DNA of 61,311 bases from a virus, in the IMG/VR virus record IMGVR_UViG_3300043399_000562, positions 1-61,311 of that record. One strand, given 5' to 3'. The notes beneath the pieces are model-generated. The model made no database searches. It saw only the letters and a list, made by a program, of their open reading frames with translations, and was not told the origin of the DNA. Below, piece by piece: positions 39,385 through 47,247 of this stretch; position 1 is the stretch's first letter, and each line of letters starts with the position of its first letter. The position numbers and the translations under genes were made by a program.

Positions 39385-39827
39385 CACTCGAACAAATCAA
39401 GGCAGCCGTGAAAGCCGGATATCGTGTCTGCCATGAGAACCCGGGTTATGTCGTCTCATGTGACAGCCTCGGACAATGGCATATCACCTACACCCCGAAT
39501 GGCTATTGCATCGGATTGACCCATCGAGATGGCGTGACGATGAATGGCCAGCCGGATCGGTTCTTTATCGATCGGTCGACCCCGGGGGCAGAGATTCGTG
39601 CCATGCGCGCCGAGCTTGCATCCGCACAAACACTGGCCGAGCTTGACCGGCTGTATTCCGAATGGATCGGATATAGCCGGGTTGACGATGATCGGGAAGC
39701 CGGTATCGATACCGACGAATCGGACCTTCGCGACACACTGACTGGATATATCGAAGAACTCCGGGCTTCTTATTCATGGCGGGTTACTTGGGGAAGTCTA
39801 CAGTCTGACTATCGTTTCGACGGTTGA
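39381..39827 (+). CDS. Hypothetical protein (148 aa), last of the accessory operon
   Basis: ATG 39381. N-terminal beta-rich half (HENPGYVVSCDSLGQWHITY) and a helical C-terminal half (LAELDRLYSEWIGYSRVDDD). Followed within 25 bp by a rho-independent terminator. Not recognised. Confidence 0.7.
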   Translation: MTLEQIKAAVKAGYRVCHENPGYVVSCDSLGQWHITYTPNGYCIGLTHRDGVTMNGQPDRFFIDRSTPGAEIRAMRAELASAQTLAELDRLYSEWIGYSRVDDDREAGIDTDESDLRDTLTGYIEELRASYSWRVTWGSLQSDYRFDG

Positions 39828-39851
39828 CCCGATAAGCCACTAGACAACTCA

Positions 39852-39877
39852 GGCCCCCGCATGGGGGCTTTGTCGTT
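39852..39877 (+). terminator. Rho-independent terminator 1 of the accessory operon
   Basis: GGCCCCCGCATGGGGGC folds into a stem of GCCCCC/GGGGGC, followed by TTTGTCGTTT. It is 25 bp after the last stop of the operon. Confidence 0.85.
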
Positions 39878-39928
39878 TCTAGGCTGCCCGTGCATTAGTT
39901 CGCATGGGTTGACCCACTACAGCCAGCA

Positions 39929-39955
39929 GGCCCCCGCATGGGGGCTTTGTCGTTT
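39929..39955 (+). terminator. Rho-independent terminator 2 (duplicate)
   Basis: The same hairpin and tail (CCCCCGCATGGGGGCTTTGT then CGTTTCT) as at 39852, about 77 bp later, clearly a tandem duplication. Double terminators give near-complete insulation of the gene-free region beyond. Confidence 0.85.
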
Positions 39956-39959
39956 CTGG

Positions 39960-40052
39960 GGCTGGCGGGCTGGCGGGGTGGCGGGCTGGCGGGCTGGCGG
40001 GCTGGCGGGCTGGCGGGCTGGCGGGCTGGCATGGCTAGCGGGCTGGCGGGCT
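39960..40052 (+). repeat. GC-rich tandem repeat, unit GCGGGCTG
   Basis: About ten copies of the 8-bp unit GCGGGCTG (read as GGCGGGCT in another register), with a few substitutions. The strand asymmetry (almost no C-runs, many G-runs) could favour structured DNA or slippage. It is not in a supported gene; an ORF through it (39861-40265) is low-complexity and unlikely. Confidence 0.85.
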
Positions 40053-40550
40053 GAACTAATTCGCCATGGGCAGGGGATGGCAGGGGTCGACCGATTAAAA
40101 CAGCCTAGGATCGATCGGGCAACATGGCATGTAGGGCACCCTCACCTAGCCCGATTGCGTGGCCTAGCGATTGATCTAGCGATTCCTATGACTATCGATC
40201 ACATGGCATGGGTCCCTCTCCGGTCAGGCCGCCGATCGGGGGTGCGCAGAGCCCCGATCGCCTGAAATTTTCTATCAAAATTCATCATTTTATGAAAAAT
40301 TGAATCAAAAGTTGCAACGCGACCATTCCGATGGCCCGCCACATGGTGTTCGACGCGCGATTCGAGTCCGATGGTGCCCGAGCCGGGTGTCGGTCTGGCG
40401 GATGCAGACGCGCATCCAGTCCAACGGATTGGCCGCTAAACGCACGGATTGACATTCAGTCCAATGGATTCGACTGATCTCGGGTACTGTGCTTCTGACG
40501 ATTTCTACCCCCTCCCCTGGGGGTATAAAGGAAATTAGGTTTTTAGTTGT

Positions 40551-40567
40551 AACTTTGTAACAAAGTT
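40551..40567. repeat. 17-bp palindrome next to an operator copy
   Basis: AACTTTG-TAA-CAAAGTT, a perfect 7+7 inverted repeat that directly abuts the operator-like palindrome at 40568. Two adjacent palindromes suggest two protein-binding sites. Confidence 0.75.
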
Positions 40568-40582
40568 GTGTTCAATGAACAC
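40568..40582. promoter_or_regulatory. Operator copy in the gene-free region
   Basis: GTGTTC-AAT-GAACAC has the same half-sites and spacing as the operators at 34985 and 54709. No promoter of the same geometry is visible on either strand here, and no gene starts nearby. It could act as a silencer or roadblock site, or belong to the origin. Confidence 0.72.
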
Positions 40583-40845
40583 TACAGTTTGTTGAATGCT
40601 GCAAAATTAAGCAGCAATTCTCTCTTAACCCCCCATCCCCCCCTAGAAACAGTCAGCTAGTAAGCATGAAAAGTACGTGAATCCAAACCATCGGATCAAA
40701 ATGCGACTTTTGTTGCGAGATGATCGAGTCGATGATTGAGGGATGATCATGTGTAACGGCGGGGGTAAGGGGTGCTAATTTTGTTGCGCAAATTCGTCAT
40801 TTGTCGCAACACTTCGGCCCAACGGCAGCAACGTCGAGCAGACGT

Positions 40846-40867
40846 AAAAAAGCCGCCCGAAGGCGGC
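40846..40867 (-). terminator. Terminator of the leftward primase-methyltransferase operon
   Basis: On the - strand GCCGCC-TTCG-GGCGGC followed by TTTTTT, a textbook rho-independent terminator with a stable UUCG-type loop, 36 bp after the stop at 40903. Confidence 0.9.
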
Positions 40868-40902
40868 CGTTTGATTCATTGGATTGAACTTGATTCTGTG
40901 GA

Positions 40903-41721
40903 TTAGAGTTCGTCTTCAGAGTTCGTCCGGCCCATCCCGCACTTCCCTGTAAGCGAGAATGAACTGTGCCGCGACTTCCGCGACGATCGCGTTTCCGTAG
41001 GCGCGCAGTCGTCCCACTCGGGCGGCAGCCCCATGAGCCAGCGGGAATGCTCCGGATTCAACTGGCCGCCACTTTCCATCCCGGCAGGCAAGCCAGTCAA
41101 CATCTCTCCAGAAGCCGTTAGTCGCGCCTTCTGCAAAAGAACCACTGCGTGATTGAGTGTGATGTTCTTTGTTGTGAAAGTCTGCGAAGGGTGGCGAATA
41201 GAGTCGTTCGTTGTTGGAGTCGGCCAGCCCGCCAGGTTGGCCACCCGAGGCAACTGATCGAACCGCTGGCGCCCGTTGTCCGAACGCGGAGTGATGTCGC
41301 AACCGCTGTCTTTCCAGTCGCGAGACGCTGGAGTCGGCCACCCAGTACAGCCGCTGTCTGATGTGCGGAGCACCGACGCCCGCAGCGCAGAGATCGAATT
41401 GCCCGAAGGCGTATTTCTCGGCTTCCATGTCAGCGCGTACAAGGTCGATCCACGCGAGGCCATCCTTGCTTGCAACCTGCTCTCCAAGCACCGTGTCAGG
41501 TCGCAACTCGCAGATGAGGTGAAAGAGGGCTGGCCAAAGATGCCGCTCATCAGCAAACCCATCTCCTTTGCCTGCCGCGGAGAAAGGTTGACACGGGCAG
41601 CTTGCTGTCCAGACCTTGCGATCATCGCGCCAGCCGGCCCGTCGCAGTGCGTGGCTCCAGACGCCGATTCCGGCGAAGAAGTGGCACTGATCGTATCCTC
41701 GAAGGTCATCTGGTCTGACAT
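40903..41721 (-). CDS. Overlapping reading frame within the methyltransferase gene (272 aa)
   Basis: A second long frame on the same strand as the cytosine methyltransferase, from ATG 41721 to TAA 40903. It has its own recognisable design: [84 protein letters not shown], and [32 protein letters not shown] know proteins with this same string of motifs from many phage and prophage entries. It ends NSEDEL. Whether it is translated, or is a conserved shadow of the methyltransferase, cannot be settled here. Confidence 0.5.
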   Translation of the reverse strand: MSDQMTFEDTISATSSPESASGATHCDGPAGAMIARSGQQAARVNLSPRQAKEMGLLMSGIFGQPSFTSSASCDLTRCLESRLQARMASRGSTLYALTWKPRNTPSGNSISALRASVLRTSDSGCTGWPTPASRDWKDSGCDITPRSDNGRQRFDQLPRVANLAGWPTPTTNDSIRHPSQTFTTKNITLNHAVVLLQKARLTASGEMLTGLPAGMESGGQLNPEHSRWLMGLPPEWDDCAPTETRSSRKSRHSSFSLTGKCGMGRTNSEDEL

Positions 41722-41833
41722 CTTCAATGCTTCTTTCGTCAACATCACCGGGAGCGATCAACCCCTTGCGGATGAGGCGGCGCAACCACTCGGCCGTGTA
41801 CTCGTCGATCTCGTTGTAGTACGCGCCGCTCAC
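40916..41833 (-). CDS. dcm: DNA (cytosine-5) methyltransferase
   Basis: 305 aa from GTG 41833, which overlaps the primase stop (TTGTGA). Motifs in order: [19 protein letters not shown] (I, SAM binding), [19 protein letters not shown] (IV, catalytic Cys), GEQVAS (VI variant of ENV), [13 protein letters not shown] (VIII), and [17 protein letters not shown] (IX-X). The part between VIII and IX is the target-recognition region and is the area shared with the other frame. It probably protects phage DNA from restriction. Ends RDGPDEL. Confidence 0.9.
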   Translation of the reverse strand: MSGAYYNEIDEYTAEWLRRLIRKGLIAPGDVDERSIEDVRPDDLRGYDQCHFFAGIGVWSHALRRAGWRDDRKVWTASCPCQPFSAAGKGDGFADERHLWPALFHLICELRPDTVLGEQVASKDGLAWIDLVRADMEAEKYAFGQFDLCAAGVGAPHIRQRLYWVADSSVSRLERQRLRHHSAFGQRAPAVRSVASGGQPGGLADSNNERLYSPPFADFHNKEHHTQSRSGSFAEGATNGFWRDVDWLACRDGKWRPVESGAFPLAHGAAARVGRLRAYGNAIVAEVAAQFILAYREVRDGPDEL

Positions 41834-44436
41834 AACTCGTCATCCTCTTCCTTGAAGCCATCGACTTCACCGGCAAACACCATCGACCGCAGGGCAACCC
41901 CTCGAATCAGCACGACGCCTCCGCTCTTGATCGCAAAGCGCACTCCGATGGACCGGACGATCTCCGACTCCATCTCGTCGTACAGCTTCTGCTTGCCCAG
42001 CGGCTTGCGGTTCGACTCACGGCACCACGATGCGTAGGCCACGTAGAACGCGGCCCGGTGCAGATCCACACCAGGGAACTCACCGATCACGCAGACGTCA
42101 CGGTCGTAGATGAACTCCATGAGCGTGCTGCTGCGATGGCGCCACTGGCTCATCAGCTTGTGATGCGGGCCGGTCAGTACGAAGTGGCCACGTTCGAGCA
42201 GACGCTTCGCGCCAGTCATGAACTTGGCAGCCACGCCGGGCAACTCGTTGGCGATGATCTTCTCGGCTAGGTCAGGGTCAATGTCATCGTCCCGGCCGAT
42301 CAGCGAGTTCCTGAACTCCATCAGCAGCCATCGCGTATAGAACGCCTCGGTGTGATCGCGAGTGAAGATGAAGTTGTTGGCGTTGAAGATGTGCCCAGCA
42401 GATGACCGGAACTGGAAGGGCATGTGATTCGGTCGCCGAGCCGTGAGCGGATCGCGTCCGGTGACGCGCTTGAATGCGGCAGCGTCGATCGGCACCTCGT
42501 CGCTCAGTTCGCCGACGACGTTGATGCGCTTGGCGGCCAGGTCAGCAAGGTAATACTCCCTCGACCACACGTCCGGTGAGATCGAGCCGATCGCATTGGC
42601 AGGAAGCATCGCGCAGATGATCTTCATGATCGTGCCCTTGCCGGCACGCCCCTTGCCCTTCATGAACAGCACCTTCTCGTACTTGCAGGCGACGCCGAGA
42701 AGGCAGGCGCCTCCATACTCTTCGAGCAGATGTTCCTGTTCCTGTCCTGCATCGCCGTCGAACGCTGCGGCCATCAGCTTGTCCCACAGTGGCGTGGGCA
42801 TAACACGAGGCACGACCTGACTGAGAACACGTTGCCGATGATGGGCACCGAGTTCTTCCTTCAGGACAACGCCACCCTCGATCTTGTAGAACCGCTTCTC
42901 GCAGGCCATGCCGACAGGAGCCTGCTCGAAGAACTCTTCGTTCCCTTCGGCAGCAATCGAGTAGGCGTGATTGGCGATCGCCAGGTAGTCGGTGCGACGG
43001 TTGCAGTTGTCCATGCCATCGAACTCACGGGCAACCTCAACCTCGAATTCGTTCGGCGCCTTGCCGACCCACACACGATCTCGCTTGTCGTAGACCCACA
43101 GCTTGCCTTCGACGCCAACAGCATCGACGCCAGACTTCTCTTCGATGATCTGCAGCAAGCGCCGAGCGTAGTTCGCGTGAGTGGGCTCCCCATGCTCGCG
43201 ACTCTTCTTGCGCGCCATCGCTATCGAGCGTCGGACATCGGCGATTCCGATCTTGCACTTGCGTGCCAGTTCGCGCGCCAGCACGGCTTCGTCCATGGGC
43301 TCAAGCTGGGCTTCGGCGATACGCTCGATCAAGACCTTGCGGTCGTCCCGCGTGGCATCAGACGTGGCGATAGCGGCCGAGATGTCCTCATAGGCTTGAC
43401 GCTCTGCCTCTTCGTCTCGCACGGGTGTGCGCGAAGCGTCCCATCCAGCTTCCTTGGCCAGGTGGAACAGCGACCCGAGCGTGACGGTCTTCGTGCCTTT
43501 CTCACGCTTGAGCGATCTCCAGTCGCGAGCGAAGTCGCGAGAGTCGTACTTGCCTTCTTCTGACTTCTCTGCCCACTGCTGGGCCAACTCTTCTGCGCAG
43601 ATCCATCCGGTCCACTTCAGACCCGCGAGAACGTCGAGGTATTCCTCGCGCGAGCAGTCCGGGCTGATGTGTTGCAGGGCCTCACACACCCGCTCGACCT
43701 CGGCATCTGACTCTTCTGGCGGCATCTGCAGCGCCAGCACGTCACCCGCCCCACTGCTAGAGCCATCGTCTGCATCGCCGACCTTCGTCCAGCCCCGCTC
43801 CAAGCAGATGCGCTCGAACTCGCGGCAGACACCCCGGGCCTGATCGGCATCGATCGTGGGTAACTCGCTGACATCCATGCACAGCGGCTCTTCGAAGTCG
43901 CCGGGCCAGGTGTAAGGCTTCAGCGTCTCCGGATGGATGTGATAAGCGACGAACTGCTGACCCTCTCCGAGCACTTCGACGCGCTGCTTGAGCGGCTTGC
44001 CGTCCTTGCGACGCGGGTTCTGAGGGTCGATGAACGACGCTGAGACGATCTTCGTGAATGGCTGGTCGGTGCGGAAGACCAGCAGCCGCTTTGGTGCCTT
44101 GCCGATGCGCAGCGGAGCATCGTCGAGGTTGTCACGGATGAAGCGTTCCATCTCATCGCAGATGCGCTCGTCCAGGCAATCGATGTCGATGGCCGGTGTG
44201 TGCTTCGTGAGGATGCCGATGCCGTCGCCATTGGAGACGTTCGGCAGCGTCACCGATCGACCGTTGTGCTCGACCTTGTGCGTGCCGTGCAGGAAGGATT
44301 GGTACTGGACCGGCGAGGACGGGGCGACTTCCTGCCAGTTGGTGACCTTCGGGCCTTTGCCGCCCTGTGGGATTGGGACGATGGACCATCCGAGGATGAC
44401 CAGCTTTGCCCCGACTGTTGCGAAGGGGCCTTTCAT
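41830..44436 (-). CDS. Primase-polymerase/helicase (PrimPol N-terminus, D5/P4-type helicase C-terminus)
   Basis: 868 aa from ATG 44436, behind AGGAG; an ATG at 44454 would add six residues. N-terminus: VILGWSIVPIPQGGKGPKVT and GIGILTKHTPAIDIDCLDER, as in bifunctional primase/polymerases. A PriCT-like middle follows. C-terminus: Walker A in LFMKGKGRAGKGTIMKIICA, then VVGELSDEVPIDAAAFKRVT GRDP and HIFNANNFIFTRDHTEAFYT RW, typical of D5/P4 family superfamily 3 helicases. It opens and primes the origin. Tip: KEEDDEL. Confidence 0.9.
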   Translation of the reverse strand: MKGPFATVGAKLVILGWSIVPIPQGGKGPKVTNWQEVAPSSPVQYQSFLHGTHKVEHNGRSVTLPNVSNGDGIGILTKHTPAIDIDCLDERICDEMERFIRDNLDDAPLRIGKAPKRLLVFRTDQPFTKIVSASFIDPQNPRRKDGKPLKQRVEVLGEGQQFVAYHIHPETLKPYTWPGDFEEPLCMDVSELPTIDADQARGVCREFERICLERGWTKVGDADDGSSSGAGDVLALQMPPEESDAEVERVCEALQHISPDCSREEYLDVLAGLKWTGWICAEELAQQWAEKSEEGKYDSRDFARDWRSLKREKGTKTVTLGSLFHLAKEAGWDASRTPVRDEEAERQAYEDISAAIATSDATRDDRKVLIERIAEAQLEPMDEAVLARELARKCKIGIADVRRSIAMARKKSREHGEPTHANYARRLLQIIEEKSGVDAVGVEGKLWVYDKRDRVWVGKAPNEFEVEVAREFDGMDNCNRRTDYLAIANHAYSIAAEGNEEFFEQAPVGMACEKRFYKIEGGVVLKEELGAHHRQRVLSQVVPRVMPTPLWDKLMAAAFDGDAGQEQEHLLEEYGGACLLGVACKYEKVLFMKGKGRAGKGTIMKIICAMLPANAIGSISPDVWSREYYLADLAAKRINVVGELSDEVPIDAAAFKRVTGRDPLTARRPNHMPFQFRSSAGHIFNANNFIFTRDHTEAFYTRWLLMEFRNSLIGRDDDIDPDLAEKIIANELPGVAAKFMTGAKRLLERGHFVLTGPHHKLMSQWRHRSSTLMEFIYDRDVCVIGEFPGVDLHRAAFYVAYASWCRESNRKPLGKQKLYDEMESEIVRSIGVRFAIKSGGVVLIRGVALRSMVFAGEVDGFKEEDDEL

Positions 44437-44479
44437 GCTGCGTCTCCTGGCCATCTCCCAACGAAGGAGATGATGTAGG

Positions 44480-44770
44480 TCATTGTTGGTCGGCTTCGAT
44501 GCTCAGGGGTTCGGTGAGTGCGTTGTGCGGGAGTACGTGTTCCCCGACATAGGCTGAGATCTTCATCGCGGTTGGCAGCGAGAACGTGCCCCGCTTGATG
44601 TACTTGTAGATGAGCGTGCGGTCCACGCCGACCAGCTTCGCGAAGACGGATAGACTCCCGCCCTTCGCGGTCTGCAGAGCAGCCATGTGGATCAGGTACT
44701 GCAGCCGCGCCTCGGCCTGTTTCTGCGGCCCTTTGGCGAGCCGGACCCATGGTGGGAATCGCATCGTCAA
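44480..44770 (-). CDS. HTH DNA-binding protein (96 aa), Cro-like
   Basis: ATG 44770. Helix-turn-helix in SLSVFAKLVGVDRTLIYKYI then KRGTFSLPTAMKISAYVGEH. It is first in the leftward primase operon and faces the divergent MazG-like gene, a place for an autoregulator of replication genes. Its target may be the ATGTTGAC half-site region at 44814. Confidence 0.78.
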   Translation of the reverse strand: MTMRFPPWVRLAKGPQKQAEARLQYLIHMAALQTAKGGSLSVFAKLVGVDRTLIYKYIKRGTFSLPTAMKISAYVGEHVLPHNALTEPLSIEADQQ

Positions 44771-44817
44771 CCTCTCACTCGTTGTCCTGAGTCGTCGGCC
44801 AGTGTATGCGAAAAATG

Positions 44818-44846
44818 TTGACGTTTTGCACCTTTTGTGGAACAGT
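44818..44846 (+). promoter_or_regulatory. Candidate promoter of the rightward replication operon
   Basis: TTGACG (44818-44823), 17-bp spacer, AACAGT (44841-44846), similar in form to the early leftward promoter (TTGACA-17-TACAGT). It lies 36 bp before the MazG-like start. The - strand promoter for the HTH gene must also lie in this 112-bp gap; TACACT near 44800 is a weak candidate. Confidence 0.5.
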
Positions 44847-44882
44847 CCACCGCACCGACACCCCTCATCAACGGAGATTCCG

Positions 44883-45386
44883 ATGATCGATCATCACAGG
44901 CTGCCGCCCATGCAAGTCGTGCAGGAATTCATGCGTATCGGCGGGCAGAAGACCAACATCTTCGATGCTCAACAAGCCACGTTGTACGTGGGCCTGGTGC
45001 TCGAAGAGGTGGCCGAGATGCTGCGCACGCTGCAGGCCGGCTCGGTTGATACGCTGGGGCGCTCGCGCTACACGATCCTGATCTCGGATCTGAAGGCTCT
45101 GTCCAGCGAGATGAAGCAGGGCTTCCACATGGGCGATGTCCTGCGCTGCACCCACACCAATCTGCTGGACGATGCGTTCGACGTGAGTTGGGTCGCGATG
45201 GGACTCATGCTTTCCGTCTCGATCAGCGCAAGTGCGGCATGGCGCGAAGGTGCACGATCCAACCTGGCGAAGTTCCCGAATGGCGTCGCAAAGCGCGATG
45301 CGAACGGCAAGATTCAGAAGCCCGAGGGTTGGAAGCCGCCCAACTTCCTTCCCTACGTTCAGCAGATGAACGACGAGCGTACCTGA
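44883..45386 (+). CDS. MazG/HisE-like NTP pyrophosphohydrolase
   Basis: 167 aa, ATG 44883 after GGAG. An all-alpha NTP-PPase is indicated by VQEFMRIGGQKTN, LYVGLVLEEVAEMLRTLQAG (ExxE) and LLDDAFDVSWVAMGLM (DxxxD), followed by ARSNLAKFPNGVAKRDANGK IQKPEGW, typical of phage phosphoribosyl-ATP-diphosphatase-like proteins. These hydrolyse noncanonical or regulatory nucleotides. It opens the rightward replication operon. Confidence 0.83.
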   Translation: MIDHHRLPPMQVVQEFMRIGGQKTNIFDAQQATLYVGLVLEEVAEMLRTLQAGSVDTLGRSRYTILISDLKALSSEMKQGFHMGDVLRCTHTNLLDDAFDVSWVAMGLMLSVSISASAAWREGARSNLAKFPNGVAKRDANGKIQKPEGWKPPNFLPYVQQMNDERT

Positions 45387-45485
45387 CCACCATTCATCGC
45401 GTATCATCGCGATTCCACTGTCGGGTGACGCGCCCACCATTCGGCAGTGTTCATCACGAGGGCATCACCTAGTACGGAGCAATCC

Positions 45486-45833
45486 ATGAGCATCACCCTG
45501 ACCTACACCTTCGCCAACGAAGCCGAACTGCAGCAGCACCTCACCTCGCGCGGCGCCGCGGCCCCCGCCGAGAAGACCGCGCCGGCCCCGGCACCGGAGA
45601 AGAAGGCGGCTGCGCCGGCCGTCGAGAAGAAGGCCGCCCCCAAGAGCGAGCGCAGCCGCGAAGAGATGGTGGCGGCACTGAACGAGGTCAAGGAGGCCAA
45701 GGGCGCCGACGCGGCCAAGGGCATCATCCGCGACACGGGCGGCGTGGCAAAGATGGCCGAGATCCCCGACAACAAGATCGATGCCGTCTACGAGGCGGCG
45801 AAGAAGGCTATGGAAGCGGACGAAGGGATCTGA
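45486..45833 (+). CDS. Hypothetical protein with Ala/Pro/Lys linker (115 aa)
   Basis: ATG 45486 behind GGAG. A short N-terminal strand (MSITLTYTFANEAELQQHL), an AAPAEKTAPAPAPEKKAA-type linker, then a helical domain (SREEMVAALNEVKEAKGADA AKGIIRD and IPDNKIDAVYEAAKKAM). The final domain recurs at the C-terminus of many short phage replication-region proteins. Ends EADEGI. Confidence 0.75.
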   Translation: MSITLTYTFANEAELQQHLTSRGAAAPAEKTAPAPAPEKKAAAPAVEKKAAPKSERSREEMVAALNEVKEAKGADAAKGIIRDTGGVAKMAEIPDNKIDAVYEAAKKAMEADEGI

Positions 45834-45935
45834 TCACTCCATGCGTCTGAAGTGTTCCCCGCTGCCCCGGGGCACTTCGCTGGCCGTGTGATCACACTTC
45901 ACTGTGGATGATATGACCCCGGCACTGCCAGCAAA

Positions 45936-47246
45936 GTGAACTTCGATCTCAATGCCATCGCGGCGGCCTACAACAACGGCGGCCACTCAATTTTTGGGCC
46001 ATCCTCCAGCAGCATGTGGCTGGTGTGCTCGGGCTCGCTGATACCGAACATCCTGGCGCAAGACGACGGGACGATCGAGGCGGCTTACGGGACCGTCGCA
46101 CATGAAGTCGCAGAGGCGTGGCTGACGTTGCGACGCAAGCCGAAGCACATGATCGGCAAGACCTACATCGTCTATTCGGGCACATGGGGTTACGCCATAA
46201 CGGTCGATCATCAGATGATCGACTACGTTCAGGAGTCAGTTGATCGCTGCATCCTGCTGCCTGGCCTGCAGATGACCGAGCAGCGCGTGGACTTCTCCCG
46301 ACTGACCCCGATACCGAATCAGGGCGGAACACTCGATTTCGCGTCGATCGACGGCGACTACGTCAACGTCATCGACCACAAGTTCGGAAAAGGGGTCATG
46401 GTCTATGCGCAGAACAACACTCAGGCCATGTTGTATGCGCTTGGCCTTGTCTACAAGCACGACAAGGCGTTTGGCGGCAAGTACGACATGCGTCGCTTCC
46501 GCCTTGCGATCCACCAGCCGCGCCTCGACCACTTCGACGAATGGGAGTGCTCGCGAGACGACCTGATGGAGTTTGCGGGCTATGTCCGCGAACGTGCAAA
46601 GGCCGCCTGGAAGCTGGATGCGCCGAGAACACCCGATCCGAAGGCATGCCAGTTCTGCAAGGTGAAGCAGACGTGTGCTGCGAATGCACGCATGCAGTTG
46701 CGCCTGGTTGCCGATCAGACCGATGCAGCGTTTGCCGAATCGACGGCAGAAGAGATTCGCGAGTTCAAGCAGGAGTTGGCGGCTGATCTTCTCAGTGTCA
46801 GTCCCGTCGATCCTCTCTCGCTGACAACCGAAGAACTCGAACGACTGCGTCCATACAAGCGGATGGTCGAGGGCTTCTGGAAGACCGCGGATCACGAACT
46901 GCTGAGGCGTGCTCTGAGCGGTGTCCCGATGACTCGCTACAAGGCTGTCGAGGGTCGCTCGAATCGTGTGTTCAAGAACCGCGATGAAGCCGCCACGCAT
47001 CTGATCAAGCACGGCTGTGATGAGAAGGATGTGATGGTCACACAGGTCGTCTCGCCGGCAGAGGCTGAGGCACTGTTGATCAAGGCTGGCCACCGTCGCA
47101 AAGATCTCCCCGAATTGCTGGATGGGCTCGTTCGCAAGCCTCCCGGCAAACCGACGCTCGCTCCGCTTCACGACAAGCGGCCGGCGTTGGAAGACCAATC
47201 GGCGATTGCGTTCGCCGATTCAACCGATGACTACGAGGAATCGTGA
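45936..47246 (+). CDS. DUF2800 family nuclease (PD-(D/E)XK, Cas4/RecB-like)
   Basis: 436 aa from GTG 45936. Nuclease core: GTVAHEVAEAWL, GGTLDFASIDGDYVNVIDHK FGKG (the D and DxK of PD-(D/E)XK) and QNNTQAMLYALGL. A cysteine cluster CQFCKVKQTCAANARM suggests an iron-sulfur or zinc knuckle, as in Cas4-like enzymes. DUF2800 and DUF2815 genes are regularly adjacent in phages that use a single DNA polymerase and SNF2 helicase, as here. Confidence 0.87.
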   Translation: MNFDLNAIAAAYNNGGHSIFGPSSSSMWLVCSGSLIPNILAQDDGTIEAAYGTVAHEVAEAWLTLRRKPKHMIGKTYIVYSGTWGYAITVDHQMIDYVQESVDRCILLPGLQMTEQRVDFSRLTPIPNQGGTLDFASIDGDYVNVIDHKFGKGVMVYAQNNTQAMLYALGLVYKHDKAFGGKYDMRRFRLAIHQPRLDHFDEWECSRDDLMEFAGYVRERAKAAWKLDAPRTPDPKACQFCKVKQTCAANARMQLRLVADQTDAAFAESTAEEIREFKQELAADLLSVSPVDPLSLTTEELERLRPYKRMVEGFWKTADHELLRRALSGVPMTRYKAVEGRSNRVFKNRDEAATHLIKHGCDEKDVMVTQVVSPAEAEALLIKAGHRRKDLPELLDGLVRKPPGKPTLAPLHDKRPALEDQSAIAFADSTDDYEES

Positions 47247-47247
47247 T

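Larger units (their letters stand above)
40053..40845. other. Gene-free region with AT-rich patches and repeats (candidate replication origin)
   Basis: About 790 bp without a supported gene between two terminators facing it. It holds TAGCGATTGATCTAGCGATT; an AT-rich patch at 40262-40310; two copies of CAGTCCAAYGGATT (about 40416 and 40457); TATAAA at 40533; a palindrome pair at 40551-40582; GCTGC/GCAGC around AAAATTAA (about 40598); and TTTTGTTGCG twice plus TTGTCGCAAC (about 40708-40811). This mix fits an origin or regulatory locus, but no initiator site is identified. Confidence 0.5.

Noticed and set aside
39861-40265. 134-aa frame across the GC tandem repeat
   Set aside because: Mostly a translated AGGWRAGG-type repeat after a terminator; no ribosome site and no folded part.
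45447-45461. GTGTTCATC upstream of the gene at 45486
   Set aside because: Only one half-site matches the operator; the other half is unrelated.
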